This document shows, in pieces, positions 45,340-55,325 of a stretch of DNA of 64,000 bases. Within the stretch, counting starts at the first letter, position 1. Every line of letters starts with the position of its first letter. Under the pieces are notes generated by a model. The model was not told the DNA's origin, did not search any database, and worked only from the letters and a program-made list of their open reading frames with translations. The translations under genes were made by a program, and so were the position numbers. Where the stretch lies: the NCBI GenBank assembly GCA_029216955.1, contig JANAVB010031417.1, positions 24,534,331-24,598,330 of the forward strand. Reading direction: 5' to 3'. Source of the DNA: Iris pallida (Eukaryota; Streptophyta; Magnoliopsida; Asparagales; Iridaceae).

Positions 45340-45560
45340 CACAACGTTGGAAGATAGCGTAACTTACGGGCTATTTATTGGTACACGCTATTCATTGGCG
45401 TACGTTATTTAGCGTAATTCACAACGTTAAAGGACAGCGTAATTTATAGCGTAACATACGCTGACATACGCTATTCAGCGGAATTCACAAAACATTGGAT
45501 AATAGCGTAATATACGCTATTTTTGGCATACGCTATCTAGCGTAACTTACAACTTGGAAG
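45340..45560. repeat. Cluster of agcgta / tacgct motifs
   Basis: About fifteen copies of agcgtaa or its complement occur in both orientations within ~220 bp, many as adjacent inverted pairs such as agcgtaatatacgct. This is the same core as the Tat-B LTR motif. The cluster lies directly upstream of antisense gene 2. Confidence 0.8.
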
Positions 45561-45718
45561 ACGGCATATTCTACAGTTATTCATCGGTGCACGTTGGTTT
45601 TCAACACAGATTTGGACTAAACAGAGGATTCTTGAATATTCATTTTTTCATTAAGGCATTGATGGACTTACAAAAAAAGAGGGGGAGGAAAAGGAAAGGA
45701 GTGCAATAAAGTCACGCT

Positions 45719-46006
45719 CTATTTTCCAGAGCGACTAAGCTTGACACCTAACTCTTCTACGCTTTGGACCCCCATGCGGTGTAACAGAGCAACGAACATT
45801 TTACGCTTCTCTGCGAGGCTCTGCCGATCAGAAGAAGAGGAGCCGTCCAGACCAAAGTAGCCCAAGAAATTCTTGGCTAAATGCGTAGGGTCGTCCTTGA
45901 GCTCGATGACGACAGGTTCGGGTTCTTGGCCCCCAAAAGTGGGGTCACCATGGAAACAGAATCCCAACTTACGTGCTTCTTCTTCAGCGGCTTCCTTTGG
46001 AGTCAT
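45719..46006 (-). CDS. Antisense ORF 3 of Tat-B
   Basis: It encodes 95 residues from ATG 46006 (MTPKEAAEEEARKLG). Acidic and hydrophobic stretches follow (VVIELKDDPTHLAKNFLGYF), then a basic, leucine-containing end (FVALLHRMGVQSVEELGVKL). A TATA box on the same strand at 46046-46053 is 40 bp upstream. I recognise no family. It shares with ORF 1 a small size, an acidic N-terminal half and a TATA-close start, so the three antisense genes may form a set. No counterpart is present in the Tat-A or Tat-C sequence of the window. Confidence 0.6.
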   Translation of the reverse strand: MTPKEAAEEEARKLGFCFHGDPTFGGQEPEPVVIELKDDPTHLAKNFLGYFGLDGSSSSDRQSLAEKRKMFVALLHRMGVQSVEELGVKLSRSGK

Positions 46007-46045
46007 GGTTTCAAAAGATGAAAGTCAAAAATTGAATTCTCTCGG

Positions 46046-46053
46046 TTTATATA
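46046..46053 (-). promoter_or_regulatory. TATA box of antisense ORF 3
   Basis: On the minus strand it reads ctattatataaaccg. Spacing to the ATG (about 40 bp) is close to that of antisense ORF 1. Confidence 0.65.
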
Positions 46054-46204
46054 ATAGAGCTTGCTGGCTGTTCATATTCAATCAATCTCGAAAAATAAAG
46101 AGTCATCATGACATTTAATGAACTTATGCCAGCGTGTCAGGACTCATTCCCACTTTCTGTTCAAAGTAATTTCGAACTTTTAAAACTCATAAAGTTCAAA
46201 AACT

Positions 46205-46217
46205 TTGAAGGGGGTCT
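46205..46217 (+). other. Polypurine tract of Tat-B
   Basis: The sequence ttgaagggggtct immediately precedes the TG of the 3' LTR, as required for plus-strand DNA synthesis. Confidence 0.75.
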
Positions 46218-47316
46218 TGTAGGATGTGGAAAATTATGACACGCTGTCATTTTCATCCATACGCTTAAAGACAGATGTCAGTTGAAGCCATACGCTCAGT
46301 TAAGAGCCATACGTTCAGTTCAGAGTTGTACGCTCATTCAAAAGCCATACGCTCAGTAAATATTTTATTATTTACTGAAGTGACAGCACAGCATATGTTT
46401 AAATGAGGAATGAATCTGACACTTCATCTTTCGTGCAAAGACAGCTGTCACGAGAAAAGTAACCGTCGTATAGGTTTTCGAAGAGTCAGTTTTGTCTTTT
46501 ACGAGGACAACTCAGCAGCCTTCATAAATACAAAAGCCATCATTACTATCAGTTTTGACAGTCTGTCAGCCGTCAAATCTGCAGTCACGACGCTCGAGAA
46601 GATTTTGTCAGTTATGGGAAGATATGGTGTATCAAAGAAGATTGATAATAGCCACGTGTCCACTTCTCCAGTGAGCGTATCGACCTCACATGACTCCTTC
46701 TTCACCCATCCAAGCGAGCGTATGGACCTCACATGATTCCTTGCTAACCAAGCGAGCGTATGATCTCCATACGACTCCTTGCCCATAAAGTGAGCGTATG
46801 GATTTCCTATGGCACTACGCTGTCCAAGTCAGCGTATAACTCTCCTTCAACGAGACAGCGTATTACAGCAACCATATCCAGGATTACAGTCAACACACGT
46901 TCTCATATGTCCTGTACCAGTTATCCACTTCTCTAGAAGTTATGCAACGTGGCATCCAGGCCATCAATCTCTCCTGAACATGCTCCACTACTTTCAACCG
47001 CACGCTAATGTGTCTCCATCAGAATTCGCCATACGTCCCTGCAGTTATGCACACGTCAAGTAACTACCTGAGCGTATGCTTAAGGACAGTTATCCTGAAC
47101 TCTATAAAAAAGAGTTTCTTCATCTTCATCAGACACTACAGGTCATTTTTCAGAGAGAACAGAGAGATTGCCCAGTTGCTATCCAAGTTCTTCGAAGTTC
47201 GAGTTTTCTTCATCGCATCGTCCAAGGGATAAAGTAATCGTCTTCTAGATTAGATTCCTACAGTTGTAATTTTCTCAGATACAAAATAAATAAAGTGAAT
47301 TTATTTATGGAAAACA
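46218..47316 (+). repeat. 3' LTR of Tat-B
   Basis: This 1099-bp LTR aligns without gaps to the 5' LTR. It starts TGTAGGATGTGG and ends ggaaaaca, followed by gctac, the target duplicate. Confidence 0.95.
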
Positions 47317-47321
47317 GCTAC
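47317..47321 (+). repeat. Target-site duplication of Tat-B (right copy)
   Basis: The bases gctac match 33042-33046 to the left of the 5' LTR. Removing one copy and the element rejoins the copia gag frame. Confidence 0.95.
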
Positions 47322-49173
47322 TATGAAATTCACAAGTGAAGGTCAGGCCACAAACAGACCCCCTCTGTTTGATGGTACTAACTACACTTATTGGAAAACA
47401 CGGATGAGTTTCTTCTTAAAATCTCTTGATTTTGACTTATGGGCTATTGTTCTTGATAGCTATCAGAAGCCACCTCGTATAAATGTCGAGGGAGTTTTGG
47501 TTGAAAAACCCCAAAGCAGTTATACAGAGGAAGAAAAGAAAAAGGCCAGTCTTGACGCACGTGCTATTAATGCTCTTTTTTGTGCCTTAGACAGAACATA
47601 ATTTAACAGGGTATCTACATGCACAACGGCAAATAGTGTGTGAAAGCTTCTCGAAGTTACACATGAAGGCACGACTCAAGTCAAGGAGTCAAAAGTCAGC
47701 AGACTTACTCAAGAGTACGAGGCGTTCAAAATGAAGCCAAATGAAACAGTCACACAAATGTTCGAGAGGTTCTTGAATATTGTAAACCCTTTATCCTCCT
47801 TAGGCAAAGATTACAGTAACCACGAAAAGATTCGCAAACTCATGTGAGCTCTCACCAAGAACTGGATTTCGAAGGCTACAGCTATCATTGAAGGAAACGA
47901 CCTCACCATAATGTCACTTGAAGTACTCATGGGTAAACTACTCACTCATGAACTGGAGCTACAAGATTTTGAAGAACCTGCACCAAAGGAGAAGACTATC
48001 GCCCTCAAGGCTCAGCACAGAAAAGCTGCTGAAGATGACTCAGACAGCAGTGGATCTGACGCTGAAGATCAAGCTCTCCTAGCAAGGAAGTTCAAAAGAT
48101 TCATGAGACATGAGAAGAGAGTCAAAAAGAACAACAGCAACAACTGGTACCAAGAAGATACTGTCTGCTATGGCTGCAAGAAGAAGGGACATATGAAGAA
48201 GGACTGTCCCATCAACTCATCATCAAGCAAGAAGAACAACAGATATGAAAAAGGCAACCTGAAAAGATCAACGTCTCGGAAATATGTCAACACCAGCATA
48301 TGGCATGAGAGTGAAGCTAGCGACTCAGAAGATGAACATTCAGAGGACGCTGCAAACATCTGCTTCATGGCAATCGATCAGGTACCTACTGAACCTGTAG
48401 AAACATATGATGACTTCACCTTTGAGCAATTAGGAGATGCCTTCAGTGACCTGATGCTTGACTACAGGAAACTGCGTAGTAAATATCAGACCGCTAAGAA
48501 GGTACTCAAAGAGTACAAAGGAGAAATAGGAAGACTTACCGACCTACTAGCTGAGGTTAGAGCTAATGTTAGTGAGTCTGGTGAGCTTTCCTCTATAAAG
48601 CTCTTATTACACGAGACTAAACAGTCATCCGAAGAGAAAGATAAGATTATAGACCAATTGAGAGAAGATCTTTCTAGAGAAAAGAAAAGTCTTCAATCTG
48701 CACAAATCAGAATGGAATCACTCACTTCTGATTATACTAAGTTATATGACACTTCCAAAAGGTTGGAAATTAGGTTAGGAAAACAGCCTGAGCCTGCTGC
48801 TTCCTATCCTAACACGTGTCACTTACCGAGAATTCGGAACATTCCCAAGCCAAACACTGTCAGACCAAACCATATAAAACCTTTACCCCAAAAGGTTAAG
48901 CCCAAACATGATCATAGGTATGCATTCTTCTATACTAGAAAACCCAAACCTACCAACCATGCACACCACTCAGCTTTCAACACTCGACATGCACAATGTC
49001 ATTATTGTGGCCTCATTGGTCATATATCATCTGCATGTAGAATGAGAAAGCTTATAGATTTAAATGTTTATACTTGGATACCTAAAGCTAACAATTCAGG
49101 ACCCTACAAGAAATGGGTACCAAAGGTTTCATCTGCAAACTGTTTTGTAGGTGGAACACCCTTCACATGCTAG
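47322..49173 (+). pseudogene. gag: Copia gag, long SIRE-type, with coiled coil and two zinc knuckles
   Basis: It begins MKFTSEGQ and has the copia gag core (PPLFDGTNYTYWKTRM, then LLEVTHEGTTQVKESKVSRL). The first knuckle is CYGCKKKGHMKKDC and the second CHYCGLIGHISSAC. Between them lie an acidic stretch and a coiled-coil region (about 48420-48780, SEEKDKIIDQLREDLSREKK). Stops at 47599, near 47640 and near 47845 break the first third. From 47911 to 49173 the frame is open. Pol follows in the +1 frame with a short overlap. Confidence 0.85.
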
Positions 49174-50763
49174 AAGCAAATGGATCCTCGACAGCGGTTG
49201 CTCACGGCATATGACCGGTGACGCTACCCTATTTGCAACACTGTCGAAGAAGAAGAAGGAAGGTTATATTTCCTTCGGTAATAATTTGAAAGGGTATATT
49301 ATTGGTATCGGTGATGTTGGTAAGTCTTCCTATCCCATGATTAAAGATGTCTGTCTGGTTACCGAGTTGAAACATAATCTGCTCAGCATAAGTCATCTAG
49401 CTGATCATGGTTATGGTATCAACTTTGGCAAAGACAAATGTACTATAGTTGATAGCTCAACTGGTAGTACTATCTTTGAAGGAATCAGGGAAGACAATAT
49501 ATATATTTTCTATCTGTTGGAAGAAGCTAACATTTCAGGTAGATGCTTAATGGCCAAAAGTGATGAGAGTCATCTATGGCACATGAGACTCGGTCATGCA
49601 AACATGGATACAATTTCAAGATTATCCACAAAGAAGATAGTACGCGGTTTACCAGACATAACATTCAAGAAAGATTCGGTATGCAGCCAATGTGAAAAGA
49701 ACAAGGCTACCAAATCCACATTCAAGTCTGTAAACGCAGTATGTACTACTAGACCTCTACAATTGCTACACATGGATTTATTCGGTCCTAGCAGAGTTGC
49801 TAGCCTCGGAGGTAAATTATATGCATTTGTTATTGTAGATGATTTTTCTAGATACACGTGGGTATATTTCTTGACACGCAAGAATGACGCATTATCCGAA
49901 TTTGTCGCCTTTTGCAAGAAAGTACAAAATAAAAAAGGTTACATGATCACTCGAATTAGAAGCGATCATGGAGGCGAATTCGAGAATGCTGATTTCGAGC
50001 AATTTTGTGACACACACGGTTTCATACACGAGTTCTCCTGCCCTAGAACTCCACAACAAAATAGAGTTGTAGAACGTAAGAACAGAACTCTAACCGAAAT
50101 GGCCAGAGTGATGTTAAATCAATTTAGCCTACCCAAATACTTCTGGGCTGAAGCTGTCAATACAGCTTGCTTTGTGCTCAATAGAGTTCTAATTCGACCC
50201 AAATCGAAGAAGACTCCATTTGAGTTATGGTTTGATAGAATTCCTTCAGTTTCTTACTTTAAGATTTTTGGCTGTAAGTGCTTTATTCTTAATACTAAAG
50301 ACAACTTAGGAAAGTTTGACGAAAAGGCCGATGAAGGTATATTTCTAGGTTATGCGGCCAAGAGCAAAGGGTACAGAGTCTTCAACAAACGTACCATGAT
50401 CATCGAAGAATCAATCAACGTCACTTTTGATGAAATGAACCAAATGACTCTCGATGACAGTGATGAAGATCTGCCTACATCAAGTTCAACATCAGCTGAA
50501 CCTGAACCAAGCTCTGCACTAGCTGAACCCCCTAGAGGAGATCCAGGAACCAGCTACCTACAGAGTCTACCGAAGAGGTTAAAATTCACAGCTGATCATC
50601 CACAAGATTTGGTAATTGGTGACATTACCAAAGGAGTAAGTACTCGATCATCCAGTAGAGATATTGTTTCTAGTGTTGCATTTATTTCACAGCTAGAACC
50701 TAAATCTATTAATGAAGCATGTAGTGATAGTTTCTGGATAGATGCTATCAAAATGGAGATATA
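49151..50763 (+). pseudogene. pol: Copia pol: protease and integrase, RT deleted
   Basis: Protease begins SKWILDSGCSRHMTGD (DSG catalytic). The pre-integrase HHCC region follows (HLWHMRLGHANMDTISRLS, CSQCEKNKA). The integrase core is next: LHMDLFGPSR (Asp), RSDHGGEFEN (Asp), NRVVERKNRTL (Glu). The C-terminal part includes DEGIFLGYAAKSKGYRVFN. The frame is open but stops just after FWIDAIKMEI, where RT should start. Sequence then jumps to the end of RNase H at 50764, so about 1.5-2 kb of RT and RNase H is missing. It cannot reverse transcribe. Confidence 0.85.
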
Positions 50764-50886
50764 AACCTTGTGTACATAGATACTGAAAATCAATTAGCTG
50801 ACATCTTCACTAAACCTCTAGCGGAAGATCGTTTCAATTATTTACGTCGAGAATTAGGAATTTTGGATGTCAATAATATTAATTGA
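50764..50886 (+). pseudogene. pol: Copia RNase H C-terminal fragment
   Basis: The encoded stretch reads YIDTENQLADIFTKPLAEDR and ends in a normal TGA at 50884. This is the conserved end of copia pol. It joins directly to the truncated integrase-RT linker and marks the right edge of the RT deletion. Confidence 0.85.
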
Positions 50887-51490
50887 TTTTATTTTATGAT
50901 TATATATCATTATGCAAAAACTGTGTTAGAGACAAGCTAATAAAGAGTCTGTCTGTCACCACAACTACGGTTGAAGCGAAGCGGTACTTAAGAGTTCCCC
51001 GGTGAACCTCCGCCAGCTGGGACAGTACTCCTACAGCTAATCTGAGACAGTCGCTGTGTAACGACATTTAGTTCATAAAATATTATTAATTATGTTATTT
51101 GAAGACTAAAATAACTAATCTTTGAATTAAATATTTGTAACGAGTCAATGAAAAAGAAGTAGCACAAATCAACTTTGAAAGAACCCTAGGCGAATTCGGC
51201 CAGAGCTCTGACAGAATTCGGCCCGAGTTCGGTTGAGGGTGTATGTGTATATATACAGAACCCGAGAGCTTCTTCTCTTTCATTACTTCCAAACTAATTA
51301 CAACAGCAGCAGCAGCCGACCCCGACCTCCAAACCCTAGTTCTTCACCAATCTATTACTTCCAATCTACTTGGTGAAATCCTTCCAAAATTTGGAATCGT
51401 GCGGAGATCGTTCTTCTCTACAACATATCTAATTTTCGTGAGTTATAACTCCCTCTCTCTCCACCTTTCAAATTAGTGCTTTTTATTTCA
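50887..51490 (+). promoter_or_regulatory. Spacer with LTR-like motifs and TATA-like box before the extra ORF
   Basis: About 600 bp between pol and the extra ORF. Around 51183-51236 it has gaattcggccagagctctga and cagaattcggcccgagttcg, the same motif family as the upstream promoter repeats of the copia LTR. A TATA-like tatatata lies at 51248-51255, followed by a CT-rich and cag-rich leader. This suggests an independent sense promoter for the extra ORF. Confidence 0.5.
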
Positions 51491-52783
51491 ATGGCACCTA
51501 GATTTAATCCGTCTAAGAGGAAGAAGACCACTCCTAGTGAGGAAGGGTCCTCTTCGAATCCTCACACGGATTCTTTGTTTTCGCCGGTCCAAAAGAGCGA
51601 CGGCGCTTTCGATGGGTTCTTCTTTCAAACCCTCGATCAAGCTTTATTATGGTACGGTGACTTTTCCACCCGTTCTATATGTAGCGGCGCTCCGGTTAAA
51701 TGGACGGTATTCCCTGATCATCGTCACTTATTTGAGGCATTAGGGTTACACTTACTTGTTAAACTGTGCTTCCCAATAGCTACTAATGCCATTAGATTGT
51801 TCTATTGCAATCTCGTAGTTAACACTTTTGACGTGAGCACACGTGTTGGAGGCATAGACATTGACTTCAATGATGTCCTTCTAGCAGAGATTCTTGGTAT
51901 TCCCAATGAAGGTGAACCGCTAGTTGATATCACGGAATTCGATTTCCCCGAAGGCACTACACTCACGAGTTTCAAAACGAAACTTTGTGCACCTGACAGA
52001 GTACGTTCTGGAAAGTTCAAAGCTAACAACCTGAACTTGTTTAACTACGAATTGCATCGCATCATCTACTCTACTCTTCTTCCAAAATCCACTTCCAAGG
52101 ATGATATGACTTCGTTTGAGCTGTCCGCCATGTACCATCTTATCAAGGGGATTTCTTTTTCCGCTCCTAAGACAATCATTCAGATGATGGGACGTTGTCG
52201 TGCTAGAGATCGAAATCTCTCTTACGCGATGATTCTCCCTCGTATCTTTCAGCGATTCGAGATCGATCTATCGACTTGTACTCAGGACTCTGAGCCCAAG
52301 TTACTCCAGCTTTCTCGTCGCAGCCGGACTGCTTCAGCTCCACCTCCTGCTCCTCCTACTGTACCATCTTCACCACATCAGCCATATGCCATGACTTTTG
52401 AGGGCATACATCAGCATTTATCAGCTTTGTACGTCTCGATGACGGACATGGCTCGCGAATGTCAGTTCCGCAATGTCACCCGTTACCAGGCGATGGCAAA
52501 CTCCTTGGCCGATCTGCGTTTTGCCCAGACTGGTCACTCTGCTGCTTCCATCCCTCGTGATCCAGCTTTTTCGGGTTACCGCTGTGAGGATGAGGCTGTT
52601 CATGCCTACTTCCAGCCAGGTAACGCCTATGACTGGTATCGTGCACCTCGAGATTACGTTGGTGAGTTCTATGCTGGCGCCCCTACTCATCCTACTGGCG
52701 CTGGTACTTCTGGTGCTGGTACTTCCGGTCATGCTGGCCACGCTGCTGATGATATTGATGAGGATAGTGATGATGAGATCTGA
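51491..52783 (+). CDS. Extra ORF between copia pol and 3' LTR (intact, 430 codons)
   Basis: It starts at ATG 51491 (MAPRFNPSKRKK); an upstream in-frame non-ATG extension is not needed. The central part (RLFYCNLVVNTFDVSTRVGG, DFNDVLLAEILGIPNEGEPL) resembles a domain found in many plant transposon-associated proteins. The C-terminus is proline-rich, then glycine/threonine-rich and acidic (DDIDEDSDDE). Its position is that of the env-like ORF of SIRE elements. I see no signal peptide or membrane span, so an envelope role is not supported. It has no internal stop although gag and pol are dead. A nuclear or RNA-related role would be a guess. Confidence 0.75.
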   Translation: MAPRFNPSKRKKTTPSEEGSSSNPHTDSLFSPVQKSDGAFDGFFFQTLDQALLWYGDFSTRSICSGAPVKWTVFPDHRHLFEALGLHLLVKLCFPIATNAIRLFYCNLVVNTFDVSTRVGGIDIDFNDVLLAEILGIPNEGEPLVDITEFDFPEGTTLTSFKTKLCAPDRVRSGKFKANNLNLFNYELHRIIYSTLLPKSTSKDDMTSFELSAMYHLIKGISFSAPKTIIQMMGRCRARDRNLSYAMILPRIFQRFEIDLSTCTQDSEPKLLQLSRRSRTASAPPPAPPTVPSSPHQPYAMTFEGIHQHLSALYVSMTDMARECQFRNVTRYQAMANSLADLRFAQTGHSAASIPRDPAFSGYRCEDEAVHAYFQPGNAYDWYRAPRDYVGEFYAGAPTHPTGAGTSGAGTSGHAGHAADDIDEDSDDEI

Positions 52784-53371
52784 TTTGATTATTAGTGATA
52801 TTCTATTGTATACTTGGAAATGCTCCGACATTCCAAGTTTTTATCATTTACTTTTTATCATTACTTTGTAGTTTGCTATCAGTACTTTTTATCTTCATGG
52901 ACATGTTTTTGATGTTTCATTTATGACATCTCAGTTTATTTCAGCATTTTTTTTAAGCACTATCTCTTTATACTGCTTCTCCATTTTAAACTGCCTGTAA
53001 AATAGCATGCTTGAGATTTTTTTTATGTTTTTGAAGCAATACATGCCTGTGATGATAATTTGTAGAAACATTACATGCCTGTGATGCTATATCTCTAATT
53101 CTTATACTATATTTCTTTTATTTGTTTTCTCGCTATTTGTTACTTATGCATTGATTGCAGGGGAGTCTTCTGCATTTACTGCGGGGGAGCCTTCTCTTGT
53201 GCAATTATTTTGCTAAGTGACAAAGGGGGAGAAAATTAAAAATGATCTAACATTTTTTTTGAGTTAAATACAGGTTATGAACAATTTCTACTTTTTGATA
53301 TTTTTGAACAAGCTTGAACAAGCTTAATGTTATATCATTCATAGTTTGTCAATTATCAAAATGGAAGAGAT
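52784..53371 (+). other. Copia 3' noncoding region with repeated purine tracts
   Basis: AT-rich with a duplicated acatgcctgtgatg segment near 53042 and 53077. Several purine tracts occur (gcaggggag near 53157, gcgggggag near 53180, aaagggggagaaaa at 53222-53236, and aaaatggaagaga before the LTR). Repeated gggggag tracts are typical of SIRE-type elements. Confidence 0.65.
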
Positions 53372-54093
53372 TGTTGGCCCATTGGTCATAGTCAACCTGA
53401 TTTTAATAATTGATCAAAATTCTGTCTGGATATACGAAGCTTGTTGGGACATCTCAGCTTCTTGGACATAAGCAAGATTGGATATTCACTCCGTTCAAGA
53501 CTGAAGATCTGTTTGCCTACTTGAGTCTGTACTTCCTATGTAATATAATTTTTCACTTTATTTGAGTTTAGGAATACGTTGTACACCGAGTCGTACTAGC
53601 AAATAGGCTATCCCCAAAATAGTTCAAAATGTTTTTAAAATGACCTATCAAAATGTTTACAAAAAGGTTTTCAAAAAGGTTTTCAAAAATCACCAAAAAT
53701 CTATTTTAAAACCCTAACCTAACCCTGACAGAACTCGGCCAGAGTTCGGCCAGAGTTCGGCCAGAGTTCGGTTGGTGGCCGTTTGATTTTTGAATTCTCT
53801 GGAACTTGGTCCTCCTGCAGTTGCGGATTTGACCGAGATTTGCTTATCGAGTTCTGTCCGAATTCTGCCCGAATTCTGACAGAGTTCTCCCTTTGGAATT
53901 CCTATAAATAGAGATGGATTTCGATTATTTCAATTCACTCATTCACTTTCAATCTTCTCTCTATCTAAAAAGCTTTCTGCCTTCCAAAGAGTTTTCTAGA
54001 GCTTTCATTTTCAGATCCCAAGCCAGTTACAATCCTCTAGTCGATTTGCCAGTGCGGTACGGTCTAGAAGTTTCTGAGAGATTGTAATCAGAA
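53372..54093 (+). repeat. 3' LTR of the copia element, truncated
   Basis: It matches the first ~720 bp of the 5' LTR (TGTTGGCCC to gtaatcagaa), with one 12-bp duplication (aaaaaggttttc). At 54093 it switches abruptly to Tat-A integrase. The last ~331 bp of the LTR and the target duplicate are lost, so a deletion removed this end together with part of Tat-A. Confidence 0.9.
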
Positions 54094-55238
54094 AGACCCT
54101 CTATCGGCGGACTTATGACGGTCTTCTTCTACGCTGTCTAGCTGGTGATGAAGCAAAACAAGTACTACGTGAAGCTCACGATGGTGTTTACGGGGCACAT
54201 CAACCCGGTCCTAAACTACAGGATCGTATCCGACGTATGGGTTACTATTGGCCCTCTATGGTATCTGATGCCATTGATTATGTAAGGAAATGTCAAGCTT
54301 GTCAAATCCATGCAGATTTTATTCATCAACCTTCAGAATTTTTGTATCCGACGGCTGCTTCCTGGCCTTTTGAAGCTTGGGGCATGGACATTATAGGTCC
54401 TATCAATCCTCCTTCTTCTAGAGGACATCGGTTCATACTAGCAATAACCGATTATTTCTCTAAATGGACTGAAGCTATACCTCTGGCTGAAGTCAAGACC
54501 AGCAGTGTCATCAACTTCGTTAAACACCATGTTATTTATCGATTTGGTGTACCTCGACGGATCATTCACGACAACGGACCTCAATTTATCAGCCAAAAAT
54601 TCATAAGGTTCTGCGATGATCATTGAATTAACAATGTCGCTTCGACAGCCTACAATCCTGCTGCTAATGGATTAGTGGAAGCTTTCAACAAAACTATTAT
54701 CAAGCTCCTCAAGAAGTTTGTATCTACTAACAAACGGAATTGGAGTGAAAAGCTTGGTGAATGTCTTTGGGCCTATCGAACTACGGTCCGCAATCCTACA
54801 GGCTTTACACATTTCTCTCTGGTGTACGGTTGTGAAGCAGTTCTCCCTCTAGAACTTCAAATTCCTTCTTTAAGGATTGCTATTGTCAATGAACTCACTA
54901 CAGAGAACAATGACCTTCTTCGACTTCAAGAATTGGAGGCACTCGACGAGAAGCGGTTAATGGCTCAGCAACATATTGAGCTATATCAAGCCCTCATCTC
55001 GAAGACTTTCAACCGCAAAGTTAAAGTCAGAACCTTTCAGCAAGGAGAACTTGTTCTAACGGTCAGACGTCCTATGACTATGACTCATATGAGCAAAGGC
55101 AAATTCGACGCAAAGTGGGAAGGTCCGTATGTTATAAGTAAAGTCTTCTCAAACGGAGCCTATCAACTCTCAGAACTCGATGGTCGAATTGCTATGATGC
55201 CTATCAATGGCAAATTCCTTAAGAAGTATTATGTATAA
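54094..55238 (+). pseudogene. pol: Tat-A pol part 2: integrase
   Basis: It resumes in the integrase N-terminus (TLYRRTYDGLLLRC) and carries the finger (REAHDG ... CQACQ), core (WGMDIIGPINP, RIIHDNGPQF, VEAFNKTIIKL) and C-terminus (KGKFDAKWEGPYV), ending at 55238. One TGA at 54624 (CGG in Tat-B) breaks it. About 724 bp corresponding to Tat-B 41414-42137 is absent at its left edge. It is close to the Tat-B integrase. Confidence 0.85.
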
Positions 55239-55325
55239 ATGTAAATGCTTGTAAATCATCAGACAAGTTCAAGTTCATAAATAAAATTTAAATTTTATTT
55301 CATCATGAACGACAAGTACATGATA

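Larger units (their letters stand above)
33047..47316 (+). mobile_element. Tat-B, structurally complete Tat-lineage Ty3/gypsy element
   Basis: Two 1099-bp LTRs flank the element and a perfect 5-bp target duplication (gctac at 33042-33046 and 47317-47321) brackets it. By eye the LTRs differ at about 20 positions (~1.8%), nearly all transitions, so the insertion is young. The order is gag, PR, linker, RT, RNase H, archaeal-type RNase H, integrase, then a 2.9-kb 3' region with three antisense genes. Gag-pol is broken by several stops and frameshifts. Confidence 0.95.
31903..54093 (+). mobile_element. SIRE-like Ty1/copia element inserted in Tat-A and split by Tat-B
   Basis: The element consists of 5' LTR 31903-32954, primer site at 32957, gag start at 33039, Tat-B insertion at 33047-47321, then gag, PR and integrase, a residue of RNase H, an extra ORF, repeated purine tracts and a 3' LTR truncated at 54093. 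The long gag with a coiled coil and two zinc knuckles, the extra ORF after pol and the multiple gggggag tracts are typical of the SIRE/Maximus lineage. RT is deleted. Confidence 0.8.

Noticed and set aside
51491..52783. Host gene or true envelope gene
   Set aside because: It lies between copia pol and the 3' LTR, where SIRE elements carry an extra ORF. No signal peptide or membrane span is seen, so neither a host gene nor an envelope is supported.
52421..52831. 136-codon minus-strand ORF opposite the copia extra ORF
   Set aside because: It is opposite a well-formed sense ORF with better composition and promoter context. It is a shadow.
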